From Bolinopsis microptera (taxonomy: Eukaryota; Ctenophora; Tentaculata; Lobata; Bolinopsidae): 64,000 nucleotides of DNA. Below, piece by piece: positions 18,859 through 29,606 of the stretch. The DNA lies in the NCBI RefSeq assembly GCF_026151205.1, contig NC_087075.1, forward strand, positions 14,087,628-14,151,627, read 5' to 3'. The translations under genes were made by a program, and so were the position numbers. The notes beneath the pieces were generated by a model that was not told where the DNA came from, did no database searches, and saw only the letters and a program-made list of their open reading frames with translations. Position 1 is the stretch's first letter, and each line of letters opens with the position of its first letter.

Positions 18859-18889
18859 ATACTTTTTTGCGTAAAATAGCCAACATCCT

Positions 18890-19310
18890 TCTGTGGGATA
18901 ATTTCCCCAAGCTCGGCTTTAAATCAAGTGGACTAAACTGTTATATTCTAGCTCTGATTGCCGAGTACTGTAGTTTGATTTGACTAAGCCTTGAGATGGG
19001 CATTGTCATAATAAATTTTAATGCAATAATAATCATGACTGGACTGAATCTATAGGATTCATGATGACTTAAAAAGTCTTCTATGAAGATAGATAAGAAT
19101 ATAACATAAGCGTGGTGCTCCAACAGAGAGTTGGGATGCACTAAAGTACAGACAGGGCAGATACCCACAAATATGTATTCCTGATAATATTAAGGTACAG
19201 GTTAACTTCCAGCTGAGATAATCATGTGGTTTCCTGCAACAAATCATAAACTGACTGTCTACAAGTTCGTTACAGCGTGCTGGCTAACAGTACCACAGCA
19301 ATATAAGTAA
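18890..19310 (-). repeat. Repeat unit R5
   Basis: Counterpart of R1 in copy B but only about 88% alike in its first 300 bp, including a deletion at 'gagatgggcattgtc'. Identity rises abruptly to near 100% around 19.13 kb. Confidence 0.6.
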
Positions 19311-20127
19311 GTAGTAGTCCCCCAGGCTAAGTGCTGACTTGGGGCAATATTTCACTCTTCTCGCTGAGCACAATAAGCTCTCAAGGATGAGCATTGTCCA
19401 AAAACATCAGCTTAACAGTACCATATTAATAAAAGTTAGTAGAAGTCCTCAACCTCACAATTATTAACAATACTACTGTGTTAACATCTTTACTGGCGTG
19501 CAAGTACGAGTACAAGTACAAGTACGATTAATTAGTTATTTAATCAATAGAAGTTAGTAATATAGTCCCCCAGGCTAAGTGCTGACTTGGGAGAATATTT
19601 AACCTTACTCAACCCCACAATAAGCTCTCAAGGATGAGCATTGTCCAAAAAGATCAGCCCTGTCATTCTTGTGACCGTTAGCATAGCACATCTTCTCCTC
19701 GATAGCACCTGATTTAAAGATAAGTTAGGAAAGTCGAACGAGTGCGCTTCTAAATTTCAGATTACTACACAAATTAATTTGCAAGAATCTGATTGATTTG
19801 ACTTCTGAAAATAAAGAAATATTAAATAAGTATGCATTGGAGTTTTGAAACATACAAATGATACGATACGTATAGCTTTATAGTTTAAGATGACAGAATT
19901 GCTTTAAAAAAATGTGTTAACCGTCTTCAATGTTGGTTTAATTTGATGAGAAACAATTACACAGCTACACTACAATACCATAGAAATTATTTGTTTATCA
20001 TCCTTTCAAAAGTACTTTACTTGGTAGCAAGGCTTTATGATAGTTCATCTGTTTTCCAAAACATTGTAAAATAAATATATATACTTGTTTTTAATATAAA
20101 CACTCATTTTTCCGTATAGCCTACATC

Positions 20128-20560
20128 CTTCTGTGAGATAATTTCCCGAAGCTCGACCTTAATTTGAGTGGACTGTTATATTCTAGCTCTGATTGCTGAG
20201 TACCGTAGTTTGATTTGACTAAGCCTCGAGATGACATTGGGACTGATTAATGTGATCATTGTCATAATACATTTTAATGCAACAAGAATTGTGACCAGAC
20301 TGAATCTATAGGATTTATGATGACTTAAAGATTCTTCTATGAAGAAAGATAAGACTATAGCATAAGCGTGATGCTCCAACAAAGAGTTAGGATGCACTAA
20401 AGTACAGACAGGGCAGATACCCACAAATTTGTATTCCTGATAATCTTAAATTACAGGTTAACTTCCAACTCAGATAATCATGTGGTTTCCTGCAACAAAT
20501 CACAAACTGACTGTCTACAAGATCGTTACAGCGTACTGGCTACCAGGTACCACAGCAATG
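20128..20560 (-). repeat. Repeat unit R6
   Basis: Near-identical counterpart of R2 (offset 5,666 bp). Minus-strand 82-codon frame 20,424-20,176. Confidence 0.6.
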
Positions 20561-20573
20561 GAAGTTTGTAGTG

Positions 20574-21010
20574 GTCCCAAGCTCGGCCTTAATTTGAGTG
20601 GACTGTTATATTCTAGCTCTGATTGCTGAGTACTGCAGTTTGATTTGACCAAGCCCTGAGATGGCATTGAGACTGATTAATGTGATCATTGTCATAATAA
20701 ATTTTAATGCAACAAGAATTGTGACCGGACTGAATCTATAGGATTTCTGATGACTTAAAGATTCTTCTATGAAGAAAGATAAGACTATAGCATAAGCGTG
20801 GTGCTCTAACAGAGAGTTAGGATGCACTAAAGTACAGACAGGGCAGATACCCACAAATATGTATTCCTGATAATATTAAGGTACAGGTTAACTTCCAGCT
20901 GAGATAATCATGTGGTTTCCTGCAACAAATCACAAACTGACTGTCTACAAGTTTGTTACAGCGTACTGGCTAACAGGTACCACAGCAATAGAAGTTATTA
21001 GTGGTCCCCG
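20574..21010 (-). repeat. Repeat unit R7
   Basis: Near-identical counterpart of R3. Minus-strand 82-codon frame 20,854-20,606. Confidence 0.6.
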
Positions 21011-21112
21011 CAAGTGGAGCACAATTAGCTCTCAAGGATGAGCATTGTTCAAAAATATCAGCCCTGTCATTCTTGTGACCGTCAGCATAGCACATCTTCT
21101 CTTCTGTAGCAC
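20970..21112 (-). pseudogene. Cysteine-rich, Shisa-like exon remnant (copy B)
   Basis: Same as 15,304-15,446, but with the acceptor context 'tttaaatcag|gt', as in the pentraxin 3' relics. Phase 1 entry, a C-Y-A-D-G block, two further spaced cysteines, then YCCGTC and a TAG. The open frame extends upstream to 21,260, mostly through intron-like sequence. Beyond the stop the same frame continues with cysteines (VRCNE, VICCRK), consistent with a gene broken by one stop. Confidence 0.35.
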
Positions 21113-21879
21113 CTGATTTAAAGATAAGGTTGGAAAATCGGACGCGGACGAGTGCACTTCTCAATTTCAGATTACTACTCAGATTAATTTGCAAGAATCT
21201 GATTGATTTGACTTCTGAAAATAAAGAAATATTGGAGTCTGCATTGGAGTTTTGAAACATACAAATGATACGATACTTATAATTTAAGATGACAGAATTG
21301 CTTTTAAAAATGTGTTAACCGTTTTCAGCTAGGGGTGATGGGGTGTTGAGGTGATTATATTTGATGGAGTGGTGTTAATGTTGGTTTAATTTAATGAGAA
21401 ACAATTACACATGTTACACTACAATACCATAGAAATTATTTGTTTGTCATCCTTTAATAAGTACTTTACTTGGTACTTGGTAGCAAGGCTTTATGATAGT
21501 TCATTTGGTTTCCAAAACCTTGTAACATATGGTGTAGCTCGTTGGGATAGTATAGGAATTCTAGCTCCTATAGTTGGGAATGAGGTAGTTGTCTGTTCAC
21601 AGATCGCCCTCTAAACTTACAAGGAAATATTTCCTGTAGATCCTTGGTATATAAGCAACATTTGACAGAGCCATAGTGTGGAGTGAGCTATGTGCCCATC
21701 CTTGGAGAACCCGGTGGATGTCCTTGCTGTGCAGCAGTGTTAAACAAGGAACTGAAACCGAGGGGTCCCATTCAGGCCCTTCACACTTTGTTTCTGTCTA
21801 ATTCTAATGTACCGTCACAATAGTGACTTTAAATATACTTGTTTTTAATATAAACGCCCATTTTTGCGCAGAATAGCCA

Positions 21880-22290
21880 ACATCCTTCAGTAAAATAATT
21901 TCCCCAAGCTCGTCCTTAATTTGAGTGGACTGTTATATTCTAGCTCTGATTGCTGACTGCTGAGTACTGTAGCTCGATTTGACTAAGCCTTGAGATGGCC
22001 GGTATGAATCTATAGGATTTCTGATGACTTAAAGATTCTTCTATGAAGAAAGATAAGACTATAACATAAGCGTGGTGTTCTAACAGAGAGTTAGTATGCA
22101 CTAAAGTACAGACAGGGCAGATACCCACAAATATGTATTCCTGATAATATTAAGGTACAGGTTAACTTCCAGCTGAGATAACCATGTGGTTTCCTGCAAC
22201 AAATCACAAACTGACTGTCTACAAGTTCGTTACAGCGTACTGGCTAACAGGTACCACAGCAATAGAAGTTAGTAGTAGTCCCCCAGGCTA
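21880..22290 (-). repeat. Repeat unit R8
   Basis: Diverged copy, counterpart of R4. Minus-strand 62-codon frame 22,128-21,940. Confidence 0.55.
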
Positions 22291-23340
22291 AGTGCTGACT
22301 TGGGGGGATATTTCACCTTTCTCAACCCCACAATTATTAACAATATACTGTGTTACCATCTTTACTGGCGTGTGGTGATTTTGGGGGAGTGTACAAGTAC
22401 AAGTACGATTAATTATGAGATTTGCTGCAAGTCTAACAAACCGACAAACAAAAACCACAACTTCTCCTTAATTGCATATCGAGGGCTACAGCTAATATCA
22501 CCCTTGTCAAAACGGAGTTCATTTTAAGAAGGTAAATTTTGTGATCACAATTTCTGATCGAGAGGGAAATAATATGTGACGTGGTAATTTGAGCTAACGA
22601 GAATGTTATTTGCTATTGCCGCCGACTCAGTAGATCTACTTTTTACTTTAGTCTTGTGTAAGTTATTTTAAATTTGAAGCTCGAAATTATTATAATTTAG
22701 ATGGTCGTAGTACATACTGATGCAGTACAGCAATCCGTTGTCAATGATTATAATTAATAACAACGATTTCGTTGCTGTAATCGTTTTAAAGATCATTTAA
22801 TCGGGTGCAAATCCTAAATAGTCATGCGCATGTTATATAAAATTGTAGTAAGTTTCGAACTCAGTAAAAATATCCATATTGCAAAAGATTCCTTGATTGT
22901 CATCGACTCTGTCAAATTCATGATCATGGCACTCTTTTACAAAATAACAAATTATGAGTTTAGACGTCTCACAAATTTAAAATTTTGTTGTTTATACTAA
23001 ACAGTATAAATTATTCAATCTATAGACTTGAATAATTTATAAAATATATGTTTAACGTGTCAGGAATCACGGACCAGTGCCGGAACAAGAGACCTTAGTA
23101 TCATATTTTATGTCTATAACTTATCACGATATAATACAGCTGATCAATTAAAAAAAGAATAATCTGGGAGGTGCCCGAAATCACGCAACGTCCACGCGTT
23201 ACTCCCAACTCCTAACTTTCACGCGTTACTCTCAACTCCTAACTTCCTAAGACTGTGACTCCATTACTTAAAAGGTCTGACTAGCTGTCCAGATCAGTCC
23301 AGTAATATTTAGCTTAGTTAGACATCCCAACCGAGTCACT

Positions 23341-24906
23341 ATGTTACGTTTTATCCTCTCTGTCTTATTGGTATTTGTTGCCTGTCCAGGGTTTACTATC
23401 GCAGCCAGCGACACCAAGAGCGATACAGCCCTTAAGTTTGCTTACGATAGAAATGCTTACATATCTTACAGTCCCAACGTTAACTCACTGACAGAAAAGT
23501 TTTCTGTTTGTGTGTGGGTGCGTAAGGTCCAATCTGGAAATAATCCTGTAGCTTTCGCGTATAACGGTTGGGAACTAGCGTTGGGAGACAGTGGCTACTA
23601 CAACTATCTGTTCAGTTCCCACAATAATCTGGCCGGCAAGTTCCCCACTGACAATACTTGGTATTTCTACTGCTCAACCTGGAGCCTTGCTTCTAGAACC
23701 TTCCGAGTGTACGTGAACGGGCAACAAGTAGGGACCCAGACAACACCATCCGGGAGAAGGCTGCGGACAGGAGGAGAATTAACCTTGGGGAATTATTCAC
23801 CAGGCAACTCGCACCCTTTCGGAGGCATGCTTTTTAATTTTAATATATACTCTAAAGAAATGACGGCTACAGAAGTATAGCTGCCCTGTCTTCAGCTGGA
23901 TTTTGTGCAGAGATTCCTGAGCAGTTGGAGGAGTACCGGGTAATAAAGTGGGGAGATATTCTCAAACTAAGTAGATCTGGTACTGTGTTGGACGAAGACA
24001 CCAGATGTGCTGCATTTGTTCAACTACCGATAACTCGAAAAAAGCTGGAATTGGCCGTGGCAGAAAAGAGTTCTCTGGAACTATCCTTGAACAAAACGAG
24101 GATAGATCTACTCAAAGTTCAAGAACGCTTCAACTCTACCCAGGAGGAACTAGTTGAGGTACAAGAACGCTTCAACTCTACCCAGGAGGAGTTAGTTGGG
24201 GTCAGGAGGGAACTTGGAGCAACAGAAGGGGAGTTGAATGAAACGAGGAGCGACCTTCAAGAAACAAAGTTGGAACTTAGGAATCTCACGGAGTCTAAAT
24301 GTGCGCTAAAGAAAGGGAATTTGACAAAGTGGGATATGTTCTATTCGCCCGAGTACTATAATAAAACCTTCACTCGCACTCTCTACCAACAACTCACCTC
24401 GACATGGGATTCAATTAGCAGTAAGATGCAATTAATATTCACATAAATTAGTCAACGTTTTTTCATATTTTGTTGCAATTGAAATGAAATTCTTATTAAG
24501 AAAATTAATTTTGCATGCTTGATACTAATTAACCAGTAAAATATATATTTGTCAATTTCGTTTGATAAAACTTTATTATTACAGTTAACGAGTACAATTA
24601 GTAGCACAACTAGAGCACAATTAGAGCACAATTAGAGCACAATTAGTAATTAAAATTTACAACCACACAATACGACATATGTATGTTCGATACCATAAAA
24701 GTCTTGCAATTTCATTAACTCGATCAAAATATCAACAACAATATTTTAAACGAATTGATACCAGATCGACATATTGTTAATAAACGAGTTTTAACTTCTC
24801 CTCTTATTCAGATCGATTGTTTGGGATGACGATTACTGACAAGGTAATCGAGCTGATAAAAGATCTGGACGATGATCAGATCGATCACTGCGGAGAATTA
24901 TCATAA
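23341..24906 (+). pseudogene. P2: pentraxin-like secreted protein, frameshifted
   Basis: The start MLRFILSVLL is a signal peptide, followed by a pentraxin-like domain. At 23,873-23,882 two extra bases ('agaagtatagctgcc' against 'agaagtagctgcc' in P4) cause an immediate stop at residue 180. Past this the frame is fully open through the coiled-coil stalk to the donor A|GTAAG at 24,420/24,421. Exon 2 is 24,812-24,906 with acceptor TTATTCAG and encodes RLFGMTITDKVIELIKDLD and on to TAA. The domain ends almost at the frameshift, so a stalk-less lectin could be made; the full product could not. Confidence 0.75.
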
Positions 24907-25051
24907 AGCCTTGCTACCAAAATTATGTAAGTTACTTACCACACTTAATTATTAAATATTGTTTCATTTTCCAATGTCAAATCATGCAGATTCAGTAGCT
25001 ACCTTAAATTGAAATATGTCGGTCGACTTTTGTAACTTATTTTCAAATCAG

Positions 25052-25144
25052 GTGTTACCGGAGAGAGGATGCACCATGCTGACGCGTCACGAGAATGACA
25101 GCTGTATACTGACGCTGATATTTTTGGACGATGTTTACCCTTGA
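25052..25144 (+). pseudogene. Exon-3-like relic downstream of P2
   Basis: After an acceptor (TTCAAATCAG) there is a 31-codon frame ending TGA that is homologous, on the opposite genomic strand, to the cysteine-rich exon at 20,970-21,112. Splicing from an internal donor AAG|GTAATC in exon 2 would be in frame, but the normal exon 2 already ends in TAA. It may be 3' UTR sequence or a relic. The P3 copy is 28,786-28,878; the P4 copy near 45,891 has indels. Confidence 0.35.
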
Positions 25145-25789
25145 GAACGAGACGAAGCGAAAACATCCCGACCTTCCAATGCTGATCACGATCTACTTCA
25201 ACAACGGAGATAATTATACGGATACCTTTAAGTTATGGACATGAATTGCAAGTAAATTGGAAGCACACTGGACTCAGTTAAAATGATCAATCTTAATTTT
25301 AAACAGTTAAACTTGGTTGTTGATTCCAAGTATAATTTGAAACATTTGATACTACCTACAGTATCTAAGAAGTAGTATGTAGTATTCGTTGGTAGACGAT
25401 GATTTGAAGGACGTGAGGAAATTACGTTCATTTGTACTCAGTTCACCTCCATATTTCTGAATAAAAAACCGACAATCTAATATGAACACTGAAGTTATTG
25501 TATGGTACCGGAATATATCAATTTTTACCGGTATTAACTTAAATTTTAGTGATTTAAATCACAATCTCTAATTTGATGTTTCATTTCTAACTTTCTACTT
25601 TGGTCATTGGACAGACATCAAGTCAAAATTGTGAATGCCAAAATATCAAACATTTTAAAAATAGAACATATGGATGACCAGCGTACATTTTAATATCTGT
25701 CAACCAAATTAGCACCAGGATAGATTGATAAATTCCTCGAACCAGTGGTGGTAGTAAGTCATACCAGAAAGAATTATTTCAATTGGTCA

Positions 25790-26180
25790 CTCTGTGACTG
25801 AGCTATTATTAGGCCAACTTATGGGCCTTGAGATGGCATTGGGACTGATTAATGTGATTGTCATGATAAATTTGAATGCAACAATAATCGTGACCGGTAT
25901 GAATCTATAGGATTTCTGATGACTTAAAAAGTCTTCTATGAAGAAAGATAAGACTATAACATAAGCGTGGTGTTCTAACAGAGAGTTAGTATGCACTAAA
26001 GTACAGACAGGGCAGATACCCACAAATATGTATTCCTGATAATATTAAGGTACAGGTTAACTTCCAGCTGAGATAACCATGTGGTTTCCTGCAACAAATC
26101 ACAAACTGACTGTATACAAGTTCGTTACAGCGTACTGGCTAACAGGTACCACAGCAATAGAAGTTATTAGTAGTTCTCAA
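25790..26180 (-). repeat. Repeat unit R9
   Basis: Last copy of the minus-strand unit, upstream of P3, with a 78-codon frame (26,023-25,787). Its sequence is closest to R8. Confidence 0.55.
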
Positions 26181-27170
26181 CCCCACAATAATTAACAATA
26201 CTACTGTGTTACCATCTTTACTGGCGTGTGGTGATTTTAAGGGAGTGTGCAAGTACAAGTACGATTAACTATGAGATTTGCTGCAAGTCTAATAAACCGA
26301 CAAACAAAGACCACAACTTCTCCTTAATTGCATATCACCCTTGTTAAAACGGAGTTAATTTTAAGAAGGTAAATTTTGTGACCACGATTTCTGATCAAGA
26401 GGGAAGTATGTTACGTGGTAATTTGAGCTAACGAGAATATTATCAGTTATTGCCGCCGACTCAGTAGATTTACCTTTTACTTTAGTCTTGTGTATGTTAT
26501 TTTAAATTTTAAGCTCGAAATTATCATAATTTAGATGGTCGTAGTTCATATTGATGCAGTACAGCAATTCGTTGTCCATGATTATAATTAATATCAAAGA
26601 TTTCGTTGCTGTAATAGTTTTAGAGATCATTTAATCATGCGCAAATCCTAAATAGTCATGCGCATGTTATATAAAATTGTTGTAAGTTTCGAACTCAGTA
26701 AAAATATCCATATTGCGAAAGATTCCTTGATTGTCATCGACTCCGACAGATCCATGATCATGGCACTCCTTTACAAAGTAACAAATTATGAGTTTAGACG
26801 TCTCACAAATTTAACATTTTGTTGTTAATACTAAACAGTATAAATTATTCAATCTATAGACTTAAATAATTTATAAAATATATGTTTAACGTGTCAGGAA
26901 TCATGGACCAGTGCCGGAACAAGAGACCTTAGTATCATATTCTCTAACTTTACTGTTAAACTATTTCTATACAACTAGCCAAAAAGAATAATCTGAGAGG
27001 CACCCGAAATCACGCAATTTCCACGCGTTACTCCCAACTCCTAACTTTCACGCGTTACTCTCAACTCCTAACTTCCTAATAAGACTGTGACTCCATTACT
27101 TAAAAGATCTGACTAGCTATCCATATCAGTCCAGTAATATTTATTAGATCGATATCTCAACCGAGTCACT

Positions 27171-28637
27171 ATGTTACGTTTTATCCTCTCTGTCTTATTG
27201 GTATTTATTGCCTGTCCAGTGTTTACTACCGCAACCAGCGACACCAAGAGCGATACAGCCCTTAAGTTTGCTTATGATACCGGTAGTTACATATCTTACA
27301 GTCCCAACTTTAACTCACTGACAGAAAAGCTTTCTGTTTGTGCGCGGATCCGCAAGTTCCAATCTGGAAATTCTCCTGTAGCATTTGCGTATAATGGTTG
27401 GGACATAGGGTTGGGAGACAGTGGGTTCTACAACTTTATGTTCGGTTCCTATATTACCCTGGCCAGCAAATTCCCCACTGACAATACTTGGTATCTGTAC
27501 TGCTCAACCTGGAGCCTAGCTTCTAGAACCTTCCGAGTGTACGTGAACGGGCAACAAGTAGGGCCCAGACAACACCCTCCGGGAGAAGGCTGCAGACAGG
27601 CGGAGCATTAACCTTTGGGAATCATTCACCAAATCAGGGCACGCACTATTTCGGAGGCATGCTTCATAATTTTAATATGTACTGTAAAGAACTGACGGCT
27701 ACAGAAGTAGCTGCCCTGTCTTCAGCTGGATTTTGTGCAGAGATTCCTGAGCAGTTGGAGGAGTACCGGGTAATAAAGTGGGAAGATATTCTCAAACTGA
27801 GCAGATCTGGTACCGTGTTGGACGGTAGGAGCTGGAATTGGCCGTGGCAGAAAAGAATTCTCTGGAACTATCCTTGAACAAAACGATGACAGATCTACTC
27901 AAAGTTCAAGAACGCTTCAACTCTACTCAGGAGGAACTAGTTGGGGTACAAGAACGCTTCAACTCTACCCAGGAGGAGCTAGTAGCAACAGAAGGGGAGT
28001 TGAATGAAACGAGGACCGACCTTCAAGAAACAAAGATGGAACTGAGGAATCTCACGGAGTCTAAATGTGCGCTAAAGAAAGGAAATTTGACAAAGTGGGA
28101 TATGTTCTATTCGCCCGAGTACTATAATAAAACCTTCACTCGCACTCTCTACCAACAACTCACCTCGACATGGGATTCAATTAGCAGTAAGATGCAATTA
28201 ATATTTACATAAATTAGTCAACGTTTTTTCATATTTTGTTGCATTTGAAATGAAATTCTATTTAAATTTGTTTTGCATGCTTGATACTAATAAACCATTA
28301 GCATACATATTTGTCCATTTCGTTTGATAAAACCTTATTATTACAGTTTACGATTACAAAACTACAATTAGTAGCACAATTAGTAATTAAAATTTACAAC
28401 CACACGACATATGTATGTTCGATATCATAAACTTCTTGCAATTTCATGAACTCGATCAAAATATCAACATATTTTAAAGATATTGATACCAGATCGACAG
28501 TACTGTTTGTAAACGCGAGTTCTAACTTCTCCTCTTATTCAGATCGACTGTTTGGAATGACGATTACTGACAAGGTAATCGAGCTGATAAAAGATCTGGA
28601 TGACGATCAGATCGATCACTGCGGAGAATTATCATAA
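27171..28637 (+). pseudogene. P3: pentraxin-like secreted protein, broken twice
   Basis: Same start and signal peptide as P2 and P4. One base is missing in 'caagtagggcccag' (27,561-27,566) compared with P2 and P4, so the frame is lost at GQQVG, near residue 132. A second lesion around 27,822-27,825 removes about 50 bp that in P4 encode the segment around DTRCAAFVELP, and shifts the frame again. The stalk and end of exon 1 (donor at 28,186/28,187) and exon 2 (28,543-28,637) remain intact. The conserved C-V-W in the first strand is C-A-R. It is a pseudogene with high confidence. Confidence 0.8.
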
Positions 28638-28878
28638 AGCCTAATTGCTACCAAGATTATGTAAGTTACTTACCACACTTACAAATTAAATATTTTTTTC
28701 ATTTTCCAATGTCAAATCAAGCAGATTCAGTAGCTATTTTAAATTGAAATGTGTCGTTGACTTTTGTAACATATTTTCAAATCAGGTGCTACCGGAGAGA
28801 GGATGCACCATGCTGACGCGTCACGAGAATGACAGCTGTATATTGACGCTGATATTTTTGGACGATGTTTACCCTTGA

Positions 28879-29219
28879 GAACAAGACGAATCGTAAACAT
28901 CCCGACTTTCCAAAGCTGATCACGATCTACTTCAACAATAAAGATAGTTATACGGATACCTTTAAGTTATGGACATGAATTTCAAATAAACTGGAAGCAC
29001 ACTGGACTCACTTAAAATTATCAATCTTAATTTTAAACAGTAAAACTTGGTTGTTGATACCAAGTATAATTTGAAACATTTGATACTATCTAGTACAGTA
29101 TGAGTATCTAAGAAGTAGTATGTAGTAATTTTTGATAGACAATGATCATTATATAAAGGACGTGAGGAAATTATACGTTCATTTGTTCTCAGTTCACCTC
29201 ACTTTTCTGAATAAAAAAC
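28879..29219. other. P3 downstream flank
   Basis: This matches the flank of P2 (about 25,145-25,465) up to 'ctgaataaaaaac', where the minus-strand retrotransposon interrupts it. No gene is seen. Short frames here are not conserved in the P2 copy. Confidence 0.6.
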
Positions 29220-29606
29220 AGTTTTATATTGCATTACTACAACAAAGAATAAGAATTAAAAGTTTACCTTTTACCAAGGATTTCAAAATGGATTTCAAGG
29301 ATTTCAAAATAAAATGATCATTACAATAAACATTGTGTCGGATCTAAATTTTAAAAAATAAAGATAAAATGAAAGTCAAAAACGAAAAAACCGAAACCTG
29401 TCCTGAATAATGCACGGTTGACGGTTATAGTCTAAAGAGTTTAAAAACCGAGCTATTCTAAAAAGGAATGTTCATGACGCGAACAACCAGTCCTTTGTGT
29501 CCATGCCTAAGATCCACACATAAATTCCACACTAAATCAAAAGTGTGAAACGCACACGAAAAATAACACACTGTCGGATCCACGTTGCGCATGTTGAGTC
29601 CGTGAG

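Larger units (their letters stand above)
18848..24430. repeat. Segmental direct duplication, copy B
   Basis: Pairs with copy A and contains pentraxin gene P2 at the matching position. The 19.13-21.93 kb part is almost base-identical to 13.46-16.27 kb. Unlike copy A it continues past the breakpoint into the remainder of the pentraxin gene, so it, or a sister unit, carries the ancestral arrangement. Confidence 0.85.
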
